Assembly: GCF_000003605.2 (NCBI RefSeq)
Contig: NW_003157691.1
Location: 1-34,955 of the forward strand
DNA from: Saccoglossus kowalevskii
Taxonomy: Eukaryota; Hemichordata; Enteropneusta; Harrimaniidae
Reading direction: 5' to 3'
DNA length: 34,955 bases
The notes under the pieces were generated by a model. The model saw nothing but the letters and a program-made list of their open reading frames with translations, did not search any database and was not told where the DNA came from. The translations under genes and the position numbers were made by a program. Below are positions 24,673 through 34,955 of this stretch, piece after piece. Each line of letters starts with the position of its first letter. Positions within the stretch are counted from its first letter, which is position 1.

Positions 24673-25083
24673 CCACGCATAATATATATCAGATATATGG
24701 GTCTTGTATAAACAAGATGGCGGCTTTGGTTGTGCCACGCATAATATATATCAGATATATGGGTCTTGTATAAACAAGATGGCGGCTTTGGTTGTGCCAC
24801 GCATAATATATATCAGATATATGGGTCTCATATAAACAAGATGGCGACTTTGGTTGTGTCACGCATAATATATATCAGATATATGGGTCTCATATAAACA
24901 AGATGGTGGCTTTGGTTGTGCCACGCATAATATATATCAGATATATGGGTCTCATATAAACAAGATGGTGGCTTTGGTTGTGCCACGCATAATATATATA
25001 TATCAGATATATGGGTCTCATATAAACAAGATGGTGGCTTTGGTTGTGTCACGCATAATATATATCAGATATATGGGTCTCAT
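24673..25083. repeat. Higher-order block H, copy 2
   Basis: Partner of 7650-8060. In this copy no transposable element follows, and the chain continues with GGCGAC-GTGCC units into block G. Confidence 0.8.
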
Positions 25084-25204
25084 ATAAACAAGATGGCGAC
25101 TTTGGTTGTGCCACGCATAATATATATCAGATATATGGGTCTCATATAAACAAGATGGTGGCTTTGGTTGTGCCACGCATAATATATATCAGATATATGG
25201 GTCT

Positions 25205-26050
25205 CATGTAAAACAAGATGGTGACTTTGGTTGTGTCACGCATAATATATATATCAGATATATGGGTCTCATATAAACAAGATGGTGGCTTTGGTTGTGC
25301 CACGCATAATATATATCAGATATATGGGTCTCATATAAACAAGATGGTGGCTTTGGTTGTGTCACGCATAATATGTATCAGATATATGGGTCTCATATAA
25401 ACAAGATGGTGACTTTGGTTGTGCCACGCATAATATATATCAGATATATGGGTCTCATATGAACAAGATGGTGACTTTGGTTGTGCCACGCATAATATAT
25501 ATCAGATATATGGGTCTCATATAAACAAGATGGTGACTTTGGTTGTGCCACGCATAATATATATCAGATATATGGGTCTCATATAAACAAGATGGTGGCT
25601 TTGGTTGTGCCTTGCATAATATATATCAGATATATGGGTCTCATATAAACAAGATGGTGGCTTTGGTTGTGTCACGCATAATATGTATCAGATATATGGG
25701 TCTCATATAAACAAGATGGTGACTTTGGTTGTGCCACGCATAATATATATCAGATATATGGGTCTCATATGAACAAGATGGTGACTTTGGTTGTGCCACG
25801 CATAATATATATCAGATATATGGGTCTCATATAAACAAGATGGTGACTTTGGTTGTGCCACGCATAATATATATCAGATATATGGGTCTCATATAAACAA
25901 GATGGTGGCTTTGGTTGTGCCACGCATAATATATATCAGATATATGGGTCTCATATAAACAAGATGGTGGCTTTGGTTGTGTCACGCATAATATGTATCA
26001 GATATATGGGTCTCATATAAACAAGATGGTGGCTTTGGTTGTGCCACGCA
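25205..26050. repeat. Higher-order block G with a 310-bp tandem duplication
   Basis: After the block G start, which has a 1-bp insertion giving GTAAAACAAG, a five-unit module of about 310 bp occurs twice, near 25404 and 25714. It runs GGTGAC, TCATATGAAC-GGTGAC, GGTGAC, GGTGGC, GGTGGC-ATGTATC. One copy has the private GTGCCTTGCATAAT near 25609. Confidence 0.75.
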
Positions 26051-26272
26051 TAATATATATCAGATATATGGGTCTCATATAAACAAGATGGTGACTTTGG
26101 TTGTGTCACGCATAATATATATCAGATATATGGGTCTCATATAAACAAGATGGCGGCTTTGGTTGTGTCACGCATAATATATATCAGATATATGGGTCTC
26201 ATATAAACAAGATGGTGGCTTTGGTTGTGTCACGCATAATATATATCAGATATATGGGTCTCATATAAACAA

Positions 26273-26644
26273 GATGGTGGCTTTGATTGTGTCACGCATA
26301 ATATATATCAGATATATGGGTCTCATATAAACAAGATGGTGACTTTGGTTGTGTCATGCATAATATATATCAGATATATGGGTCTCATATAAACAAGATG
26401 GTGGCTTTGGTTGTGTCACGCATAATATATATCAGATATATAGGTCTCATATATACAAGATGGTGGCTTTGATTGTGTCACGCATAATATATATCAGATA
26501 TATGGGTCTCATATAAACAAGATGGTGACTTTGGTTGTGTCATGCATAATATATATCAGATATATGGGTCTCATATAAACAAGATGGTGGCTTTGGTTGT
26601 GTCACGCATAATATGTATCAGATATATGGGTCTCATATAAACAA
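26273..26644. repeat. 186-bp (three-unit) tandem duplication
   Basis: GGTGGCTTTGATTG, then a CATGC unit, then a GGTGGC-GTGTC unit occur twice with an exact 186-bp offset (26273 and 26459). A single copy of this trio is at 3067. The junction unit carries ATATAGGTCTCATATATACAAG (near 26438), which is absent elsewhere. Confidence 0.8.
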
Positions 26645-26829
26645 GATGGCGACTTTGGGTTGTGTCACGCATAATATATATCAGATATATGGGTCTCATA
26701 TAAACAAGATGGTGGCTTTGGTTGTGCCACGCATAATATATATCAGATATATGGGTCTGTATAAACAAGATGGCGACTTTGGTTGTGCCACGCATAATAT
26801 GTATCAGATATATGGGTCTCATATAAACA

Positions 26830-27490
26830 AGATTGCGACTTTGGTTGTGCCACGCATAATATATATCAGATATATGGGTCTCATATAAACAAGATTGCGA
26901 CTTTGGTTGTGCCACGCATAATATATATCAGATATATGGGTCTCATATGAACAAGATGGTGGCTTTTGTTGTGTCACGCATAATATATATCAGATATATG
27001 GGTCTCATATAAACAAGATGGTGGCTTTGGTTGTGTCACGCATAATATATTCAGATATATGGGTCTCATGTAAACAAGATGGTGGCTTTGGTTGTGTCAC
27101 GCATAATATATATCAGATATATGGGTCTCATATAAACAAGATGGTGGCTTTGGTTGTGTCACGCATAATATATATCAGATATATGGGTCTCATATAAACA
27201 AGATGGTGACTTTGGTTGTGCCACGCATAATATATATCAGATATATGGGTCTCATATGAACAAGATGGTGGCTTTGGTTGTGCCACGCATAATATATATC
27301 AGATATATGGGTCTCATATAAACAAGATGGTGGCTTTGGTTGTGTCACGCATAATATATATCAGATATATGGGTCTCATATAAACAAGATGGTGACTTTG
27401 GTTGTGTCACGCATAATATATATCAGATATATGGGTCTCATATAAACAAGATGGTGACTTTGGTTGTGCCACGCATAATATATATCAGAT
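26830..27490. repeat. Higher-order block F, copy 1 of 4
   Basis: The chain is GATTGCGAC, TCATATGAAC-GGTGGC, a 61-bp CATAATATATTCAG unit, and TCATGTAAAC-GGTGGC, followed by six or more matching units. The same chain recurs at offsets 1,865, 5,992 and 6,920. Private change: GGCTTTTGTTG near 26962. Confidence 0.82.
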
Positions 27491-28694
27491 ATATGGGTCT
27501 CATATAAACAAGATGGTGGCTTTGGTTGTGCCACGCATAATATATATCAGATATATGGGTCTCATATAAACAAGATGGTGGCTTTGGTTGTGCCACGCAT
27601 AATATATGTATCAGATATATGGGTCTCATATAAACAAGATGGTGGCTTTGGTTGTGTCACGCATAATATATATCAGATATATGGGTCTCATATAAACAAG
27701 ATGGTGGCTTTGGTTGTGTCACGCATAATATATATCAGATATATGGGTCTCATATAAACAAGATGGTGGCTTTGGTTGTGTCACGCATAATATATATCAG
27801 ATATATGGGTCTCATATAAACAAGATGGTGACTTTGGTTGTGCCACGCATAATATATATCAGATATATGGGTCTCATATAAACAAGATGGTGGCTTTGGT
27901 TGTGCCACGCATAATATATATAAGATATATGGGTCTCATATAAACAAGATGGTGGCTTTGGTTGTGCCACGCATAATATATGTATCAGATATATGGGTCT
28001 CATATAAACAAGACTGCGACTTTGGTTGTGCCACGCATAATATATATCAGATATATGGGTCTCATATAAACAAGATGGTGGCTTTGGTTGTGTTACGCAT
28101 AATATATATCAGATATATGGGTCTCATATAAACAAGATGGCGACTTTGGTTGTGCCACGCATAATATATATCAGATATATGGGTCTTGTATAAACAAGAT
28201 GGTGGCTTTGGTTGTGCCACGCATAATATATGTATCAGATATATGGGTCTCATATAAACAAGATGGTGGCTTTGGTTGTGTCACGCATAATATATATCAG
28301 ATATATGGGTCTCATATAAACAAGATGGTGGCTTTGGTTGTGCCACGCATAATATATATCAGATATATGGGTCTCATATGAACAAGATTGCGACTTTGGT
28401 TGTGCCACGCATAATATATATCAGATATATGGGTTTCATATAAACAAGATGGTGACTTTGGTTGTGTCACGCATAATATATATCAGATATATGGGTCTCA
28501 TATAAACAAGATGGTGGCTTTGGTTGTGCCACGCATAATATATATCAGATATATGGGTCTTGTATAAACAAGATGGCGACTTTGGTTGTGCCACGCATAA
28601 TATGTATCAGATATATGGGTCTCATATAAACAAGATTGCGACTTTGGTTGTGCCACGCATAATATATATCAGATATATGGGTCTCATATAAACA

Positions 28695-29355
28695 AGATGG
28701 CGACTTTGGTTGTGCCACGCATAATATGTATCAGATATATGGGTCTCATATAAACAACATTGCGACTTTGGTTGTGCCACGCATAATATATATCAGATAT
28801 ATGGGTCTCATATGAACAAGATGGTGGCTTTGGTTGTGTCACGCATAATATATATCAGATATATGGGTCTCATATAAACAAGATGGTGGCTTTGGTTGTG
28901 TCACGCATAATATATTCAGATATATGGGTCTCATGTAAACAAGATGGTGGCTTTGGTTGTGTCACGCATAATATATATCAGATATATGGGTCTCATATTA
29001 ACAAGATGGTGGCTTTGGTTGTGTCACGCATAATATATATCAGATATATGGGTCTCATATAAACAAGATGGTGACTTTGGTTGTGCCACGCATAATATAT
29101 ATCAGATATATGGGTCTCATATGAACAAGATGGTGGCTTTGGTTGTGCCACGCATAATATATATCAGATATATGGGTCTCATATAAACAAGATGGTGGCT
29201 TTGGTTGTGTCACGCATAATATATATCAGATATATGGGTCTCATATAAACAAGATGGTGACTTTGGTTGTGTCACGCATAATATATATCAGATATATGGG
29301 TCTCATATAAACAAGATGGTGACTTTGGTTGTGCCACGCATAATATATATCAGAT
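28695..29355. repeat. Higher-order block F, copy 2 of 4
   Basis: Same chain as 26830-27490. Private changes are AAACAACATTGCGAC near 28753 and CATATTAACAAG near 28995. Confidence 0.82.
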
Positions 29356-29593
29356 ATATGGGTCTCATATAAACAAGATGGTGGCTTTGGTTGTGCCACG
29401 CATAATATATATCAGATATATGGGTCTCATATAAACAAGATGGTGGCTTTGGTTGTGCCACGCATAATATATGTATCAGATATATGGGTCTCATATAAAC
29501 AAGATGGTGGCTTTGGTTGTGTCACGCATAATATATATATCAGATATATGGGTCTCATATAAACAAGATGGTGGCTTTGGTTGTGTCACGCAT

Positions 29594-30540
29594 AATATAT
29601 ATCAGATATATGGGTCTCATATAAACAAGATGGTGGCTTTGGTTGTGTCACGCATAATATATATCAGATATATGGGTCTCATATAAACAAGATGGTGACT
29701 TTGGTTGTGCCACGCATAATATATATCAGATATATGGGTCTCATATAAACAAGATGGTGGCTTTGGTTGTGCCACGCATAATATATATCAGATATATGGG
29801 TCTCATATAAACAAGATGGTGGCTTTGGTTGTGCCACGCATAATATATGTATCAGATATATGGGTCTCATATAAACAAGATTGCGACTTTGGTTGTGCCA
29901 CGCATAATATATATCAGATATATGGGTCTCATATAAACAAGATGGTGGCTTTGGTTGTGTCACGCATAATATATATCAGATATATGGGTCTCATATAAAC
30001 AAGATGGCGACTTTGGTTGTGCCACGCATAATATATATCAGATATATGGGTCTTGTATAAACAAGATGGTGGCTTTGGTTGTGCCACGACTAATATATGT
30101 ATCAGATATATGGGTCTCATATAAACAAGATGGTGGCTTTGGTTGTGCCACGCATACTATATATCAGATATATGGGTCTCATATAAACAAGATGGTGGCT
30201 TTGGTTGTGCCACGCATAATATATATCAGATATATGGGTCTCATATAAACAAGATGGTGACTTTGGTTGTGCCACGCATAATATATATCAGATATATGGG
30301 TCTCATATAAACAAGATGGCGACTTTGGTTGTGCCACGCATAATATATATCAGATATATGGGTCTCATATAAACAAGATGGTGGCTTTGGTTGTGTCACG
30401 CATAATATATATCAGATATATGGGTCTCATGTAAACAGATGGTGACTTTGGTTGTGCCACGCATATATATATCAGATATATGGGTCTCATATAAACAAAA
30501 TGGTGGCTTTGGTTGTGTCACGCATAATATATATCAGATA
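29594..30540. repeat. Higher-order block B, copy 2 (about 0.95 kb)
   Basis: Partner of 6040-6990, with the CACGACTAAT and GCATACTAT markers near 30087 and 30153. It carries short deletions near 30435 and 30464 absent from copy 1. Here block B precedes block A, the reverse of the order at 3.7-7 kb. Confidence 0.85.
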
Positions 30541-30633
30541 TATGGGTCTCATATAAACAAGATGGTGACTTTGGTTGTGTCACGCATAATATATATCAGA
30601 TATATGGGTCTCATATAAACAAGATGGTGACTT

Positions 30634-32814
30634 TGGTTGTGCCACGCATAATATATATCAGATATATGGGTCTCATATAAACAAGATGGTGACTTTGGTT
30701 GTGCCACGCATAATATATATCAAATATATGGGTCTCATATAAACAAGATGGTGGCTTTGGTTGTGTCACGCATAATATATATATCACATATATGGGTCTC
30801 ATATAAACAAGATGGTGACTTTGGTTGTGTCACGCATAATATGTATCAGATATATGGGTCTCATATAAACAAGATGGTGACTTTGGTTGTGCCACGCATA
30901 ATATATATATCAGATATATGGGTCTCATATAAACAAGATTGCGACTTTGGTTGTGTCACGCATAATATGTATCAGATATATGGGTCTCATATAAACAAGA
31001 TGGTGACTTTGGTTGTGCCACGCATAATATATATATCAGATATATGGGTCTCATATAAACAAGATTGCGACTTTGGTTGTGCCACGCATAATATATATCA
31101 GATATATGGGTCTCATATAAACAAGATGGTGACTTTGGTTGTGCCACGCATAATATATATATCAGATATATGGGTCTCATATAAACAAGATTGCGACTTT
31201 GGTTGTGCCACGCATAATATATATCAGATATATGGGTCTCATATAAACAAGATGGCGGCTTTGGTTGTGTCACGCATAATATATATCAGATATATGGGTC
31301 TCATATAAACAAGATGGTGGCTTTGGTTGTGTCACGCATAATATGTATCAGATATATGGGTCTCATATAAACAAGATGGCGGCTTTGGTTGTGTCACGCA
31401 TAATATATATCAGATATATGGGTCTCATATAAACAAGATGGTGGCTTTGGTTGTGTCACGCATAATATATATCAGATATATGGGTCTCATATAAACAAGA
31501 TGGTGGCTTTGGTTGTGTCACGCATAATATATATATCAGATATATGGGTCTCATATAAACAAGATGGTGGCTTTGGTTGTGTCACGCATAATATGTATCA
31601 GATATATGGGTCTCATATAAACAAGATGGCGGCTTTGGTTGTGTCACGCATAATATATATCAGATATATGGGTCTCATATAAACAAGATGGTGACTTTGG
31701 TTGTGTCACGCATAATATATATCAGATATATGGGTCTCATATAAACAAGATGGTGGCTTTGGTTGTGCCACGCATAATATATGTATCAGATATATGGGTC
31801 TCATATAAACAAGATGGCGGCTTTGGTTGTGTCACGCATAATATATATCAGATATATGGGTCTCATATAAACAAGATGGTGACTTTGGTTGTGCCACGCA
31901 TAATATATATCAGATATATGGGTCTCATATAAACAAGATGGTGGCTTTGGTTGTGCCACGCATAATATATATCAGATATATGGGTCTCATATAAACAAGA
32001 TGGTGGCTTTGGTTGTGCCACGCATAATATACATATATCAGATATATGGGTCTCATATAAACAAGATGGTGGCTTTGGTTGTGCCACGCATAATATATAT
32101 ATATCAGATATATGGGTCTCATATAAACAAGATGGTGGCTTTGGTTGTGCCACGCATAATATATATATATATCAGATATATGGGTCTCATATAAACAAGA
32201 TGGTGGCTTTGGTTGTGCCACGCATAATATATATATATCAGATATATGGGTCTCATATAAACAAGATGGTGGCTTTGGTTGTGCCACGCATAATATATAT
32301 CAGATATATGGGTCTCGTATAAACAAGATGGCGACTTTGGTTGTGCCACGCATAATATATATCAGATATATGGGTCTCATATAAACAAGATGGTGACTTT
32401 GGTTGTGCCACGCATAATATATATCAGATATATGGGTCTCATATAAACAAGATGGTGACTTTGGTTGTGTCACGCATAATATATATCAGATATATGGGTC
32501 TCATATAAACAAGATGGTGGCTTTGGTTGTGCCACGCATAATATATATCAGATATATGGGTCTCATGTAAACAAGATGGTGGCTTTGGTTGTGTCACGCA
32601 TAATATATATCAGATATATGGGTCTCATATAAACAAGATGGTGACTTTGGTTGTGCCACGCATAATATATATCAGATATATGGGTCTCATATAAACAAGA
32701 TGGCGACTTTGGTTGTGCCACGCATAATATATATCAGATATATGGGTCTCATATAAACAAGATGGCGACTTTGGTTGTGCCACGCATAATATATATCAGA
32801 TATATGGGTCTCAT
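30634..32814. repeat. Higher-order block A, copy 3 (about 2.2 kb)
   Basis: Partner of 3700-5880. Private differences include ATATCAAATATATG near 30720, TATCACATATATG near 30784 and CACGC where copy 1 has CATGC near 4461. The same AT-expanded run of units lies at 32085-32245. Confidence 0.85.
32215..32624. repeat. Empty-site paralogue of the element insertion, copy 3
   Basis: Same unit order without the TTTCAG and GATCG changes of the other two copies. It is the closest of the three to the sequence flanking 8238-8629. Single ATATCAG is at 32359-32365. Confidence 0.82.
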
Positions 32815-32821
32815 ATAAACA

Positions 32822-34410
32822 AGATGGCGACTTTGGTTGTGCCACGCATAATATGTATCAGATATATGGGTCTCATATAAACAAGATTGCGACTTTGGTT
32901 GTGCCACGCATAATATATATCAGATATATGGGTCTCATATGAACAAGATGGTGGCTTTGGTTGTGTCACGCATAATATATATCAGATATATGGGTCTCAT
33001 ATAAACAAGATGGTGGCTTTGGTTGTGTCACGCATAATATATTCAGATATATGGGTCTCATGTAAACAAGATGGTGGCTTTGGTTGTGTCACGCATAATA
33101 TATATCAGATATATGGGTCTCATATAAACAAGATGGTGGCTTTGGTTGTGTCACGCATAATATATATCAGATATATGGGTCTCATATAAACAAGATGGTG
33201 ACTTTGGTTGTGCCACGCATAATATATATCAGATATATGGGTCTCATATGAACAAGATGGTGGCTTTGGTTGTGCCACGCATAATATATATCAGATATAT
33301 GGGTCTCATATAAACAAGATGGTGGCTTTGGTTGTGTCACGCATAATATATATCAGATATATGGGTCTCATATAAACAAGATGGTGACTTTGGTTGTGTC
33401 ACGCATAATATATATCAGATATATGGGTCTCATATAAACAAGATGGTGACTTTGGTTGTGCCACGCATAATATATATCAGATATATGGGTCTCATATAAA
33501 CAAGATGGTGACTTTGGTTGTGCCACGCATAATATATATCAGATATATGGGTCTCATATAAACAAGATGGTGGCTTTGGTTGTGCCACGCATAATATATA
33601 TCAGATATATGGGTCTGTATAAACAAGATGGCGACTTTGGTTGTGCCACGCATAATATGTATCAGATATATGGGTCTCATATAAACAAGATTGCGACTTT
33701 GGTTGTGCCACGCATAATATATATCAGATATATGGGTCTCATATAAACAAGATGGCGACTTTGGTTGTGCCACGCATAATATGTATCAGATATATGGGTC
33801 TCATATAAACAAGATTGCGACTTTGGTTGTGCCACGCATAATATATATCAGATATATGGGTCTCATATGAACAAGATGGTGGCTTTGGTTGTGTCACGCA
33901 TAATATATATCAGATATATGGGTCTCATATAAACAAGATGGTGGCTTTGGTTGTGTCACGCATAATATATTCAGATATATGGGTCTCATGTAAACAAGAT
34001 GGTGGCTTTGGTTGTGTCACGCATAATATATATCAGATATATGGGTCTCATATAAACAAGATGGTGGCTTTGGTTGTGTCACGCATAATATATATCAGAT
34101 ATATGGGTCTCATATAAACAAGATGGTGACTTTGGTTGTGCCACGCATAATATATATCAGATATATGGGTCTCATATGAACAAGATGGTGGCTTTGGTTG
34201 TGCCACGCATAATATATATCAGATATATGGGTCTCATATAAACAAGATGGTGGCTTTGGTTGTGTCACGCATAATATATATCAGATATATGGGTCTCATA
34301 TAAACAAGATGGTGACTTTGGTTGTGTCACGCATAATATATATCAGATATATGGGTCTCATATAAACAAGATGGTGACGTTGGTTGTGCCACGCATAATA
34401 TATATCAGAT
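32822..34410. repeat. Higher-order block F, copies 3 and 4 in tandem (928 bp apart)
   Basis: The GATTGCGAC unit at 32885 and the 61-bp TTCAG unit at 33043 recur exactly 928 bp on, at 33813 and 33971. 928 bp is 15 units less 2 bp, explained by the short GTCTGTATAAAC unit at 33614. That short unit is also seen once near 26756. Copy 4 leads directly into the flank of the second element. Confidence 0.82.
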
Positions 34411-34591
34411 ATATGGGTCTCATATAAACAAGATGGTGGCTTTGGTTGTGCCACGCATAATATATATATATCAGATATATGGGTCTCATATAAACAAGAT
34501 GGTGGCTTTGGTTGTGCCACGCATAATATATATCAGATATATGGGTCTCGTATAAACAAGATGGCGACTTTGGTTGTGCCACACATAATTT

Positions 34592-34598
34592 ATATCAG
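34592..34598 (+). repeat. Left target-site copy (ATATCAG) at the second element
   Basis: ATATCAG precedes the element exactly as at 8231-8237. The matching right copy would lie about 35 bp beyond the window end. Confidence 0.8.
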
Positions 34599-34955
34599 CA
34601 GAGGTACATTACTTGGGGTTTGCAACTATGGTGACATGATACCAAGATCCCGTTTCAATCTCGTTCTCGCATAAGCGTTCCAACTCAGAAAAATTTGAAT
34701 GCGCATGCCCGAGGTAACTAGGATACTGGAATGTCCAGGTGGATCAAAATAGCTGCTCACAATATAACTGATTACGATAACTATATTTTCTGTACATTTT
34801 CAATGTATTACATTTTTTCACTATGAATGTGGTAATACATGTTTTATTATTTTATTACAAACCGCCTATCTCATGTCAGAAGGTCGTAGCACCAGTCTCG
34901 CTATCTACGAGATGAGACTTGAATGGGATCTTGAAGTGATGTCACCATACAGTAC
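34599..34955. mobile_element. Second copy of the MITE-like element, cut by the window end
   Basis: 357 bp that align without gaps to 8238-8594. I find one difference: G at 34721 where the first copy has C at 8360. The left terminal repeat (34599-34626) and left subterminal repeat are present. The last 35 bp, including the right terminal repeat, lie beyond the window. The flanking satellite unit has the same CACATAATTT variant as at the first copy, so this is a segmental duplicate of that insertion and not a new transposition. Confidence 0.93.

Larger units (their letters stand above)
8630..34598. repeat. 62-bp satellite/minisatellite array, main segment (about 415-420 units)
   Basis: The same satellite resumes immediately after the first element, in the same orientation and phase, and runs for about 26 kb to the second element copy. 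Units are mostly 62 bp. There are 64-bp variants (AT run two bases longer, often ATATGTATC), longer AT-expanded forms, and 61-bp forms (CATAATATATTCAG) near 12491, 27041, 28906, 33033 and 33961. Some 1-2 bp indel units are seen, for example GTCTGTATAAAC near 26756 and 33614, GTAAACAGATGG near 30432 and GTAAAACAAG near 25207. The segment is organised in higher-order blocks listed separately. I see no gene, tRNA or rRNA in it. Confidence 0.98.

Noticed and set aside
1..34598. CRISPR array
   Set aside because: The whole 62-bp period is conserved. There are no unique spacers between repeats and no cas genes, and the period has the variants of a eukaryotic satellite.
1..34598. TATA boxes and promoters (TATAAA in each unit)
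   Set aside because: The TATAAA string is fixed in an AT-rich repeat. There is no initiator or downstream gene, so I do not call promoters from it.
1..34598. Relation between the 62-bp unit and the MITE ends (shared CGCATAA and GGTGAC words)
   Set aside because: Only isolated 6-7 base words match, without collinearity, so descent of one from the other is not supported.
1..34955. Listed agent, virus or toxin gene
   Set aside because: Nothing in the window encodes or resembles one. It is repeat DNA with a non-coding transposon.

Overview
The window is almost entirely one tandem-repeat (minisatellite/satellite) array. The basic unit is 62 bp, and roughly 550 diverged head-to-tail copies fill positions 1-8237 and 8630-34598. 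No convincing protein-coding gene, rRNA or tRNA is visible. All long open frames are by-products of the repeat, because 62 bp (or 62+64 bp) periodicity keeps some frames free of stops. A representative unit is 61-122. It reads from GGTTGTG through CACGCATAAT, a short AT run, ATATCAG, GGTCTCATATAAAC and GATGGYGRC. Units differ at a handful of recurrent sites: GGYGRC, GTGYCAC, the length of the AT run (units of about 61, 62, 64, 66 and 68 bp), TCTC(A/G)TATAA versus TCTTGTATAA, and GATGG versus GATTG.

The only non-satellite DNA is a 392-bp element at 8238-8629 and the first 357 bp of a second copy at 34599-34955, cut off by the window end. The complete copy has perfect 28-bp terminal inverted repeats beginning CAGAGGTACATTAC, an imperfect subterminal inverted extension, an AT-rich centre with no coding capacity, and an exact 7-bp target-site duplication (ATATCAG). 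It is therefore a MITE-like non-autonomous DNA transposon inserted in a satellite unit. Three paralogous empty sites exist inside the window, near 5425, 17386 and 32359. The two element copies sit in the same altered target unit and differ by one base in 357. They are one insertion that was later copied with its satellite surroundings, 26,361 bp apart, not two independent insertions.

At larger scale the array is a mosaic of higher-order repeats. Blocks of about 0.4-2.2 kb recur at offsets of 26,934, 23,554, 11,961, 11,479, 10,151, 4,426-4,428 and others, in different orders. Shorter tandem duplications of 186, about 310, 624, 808, 884 and 928 bp are embedded. This indicates repeated segmental copying by unequal exchange or conversion.

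The source is a eukaryotic nuclear genome. A metazoan with CpG methylation is my inference, from the DNA-transposon type and the CG/TG/CA decay pattern; the species cannot be told from the sequence. Many units carry CAAGATGGCGGC or its variants, which matches the known YY1-family binding consensus. That is the main hint of any function beyond structural satellite DNA.
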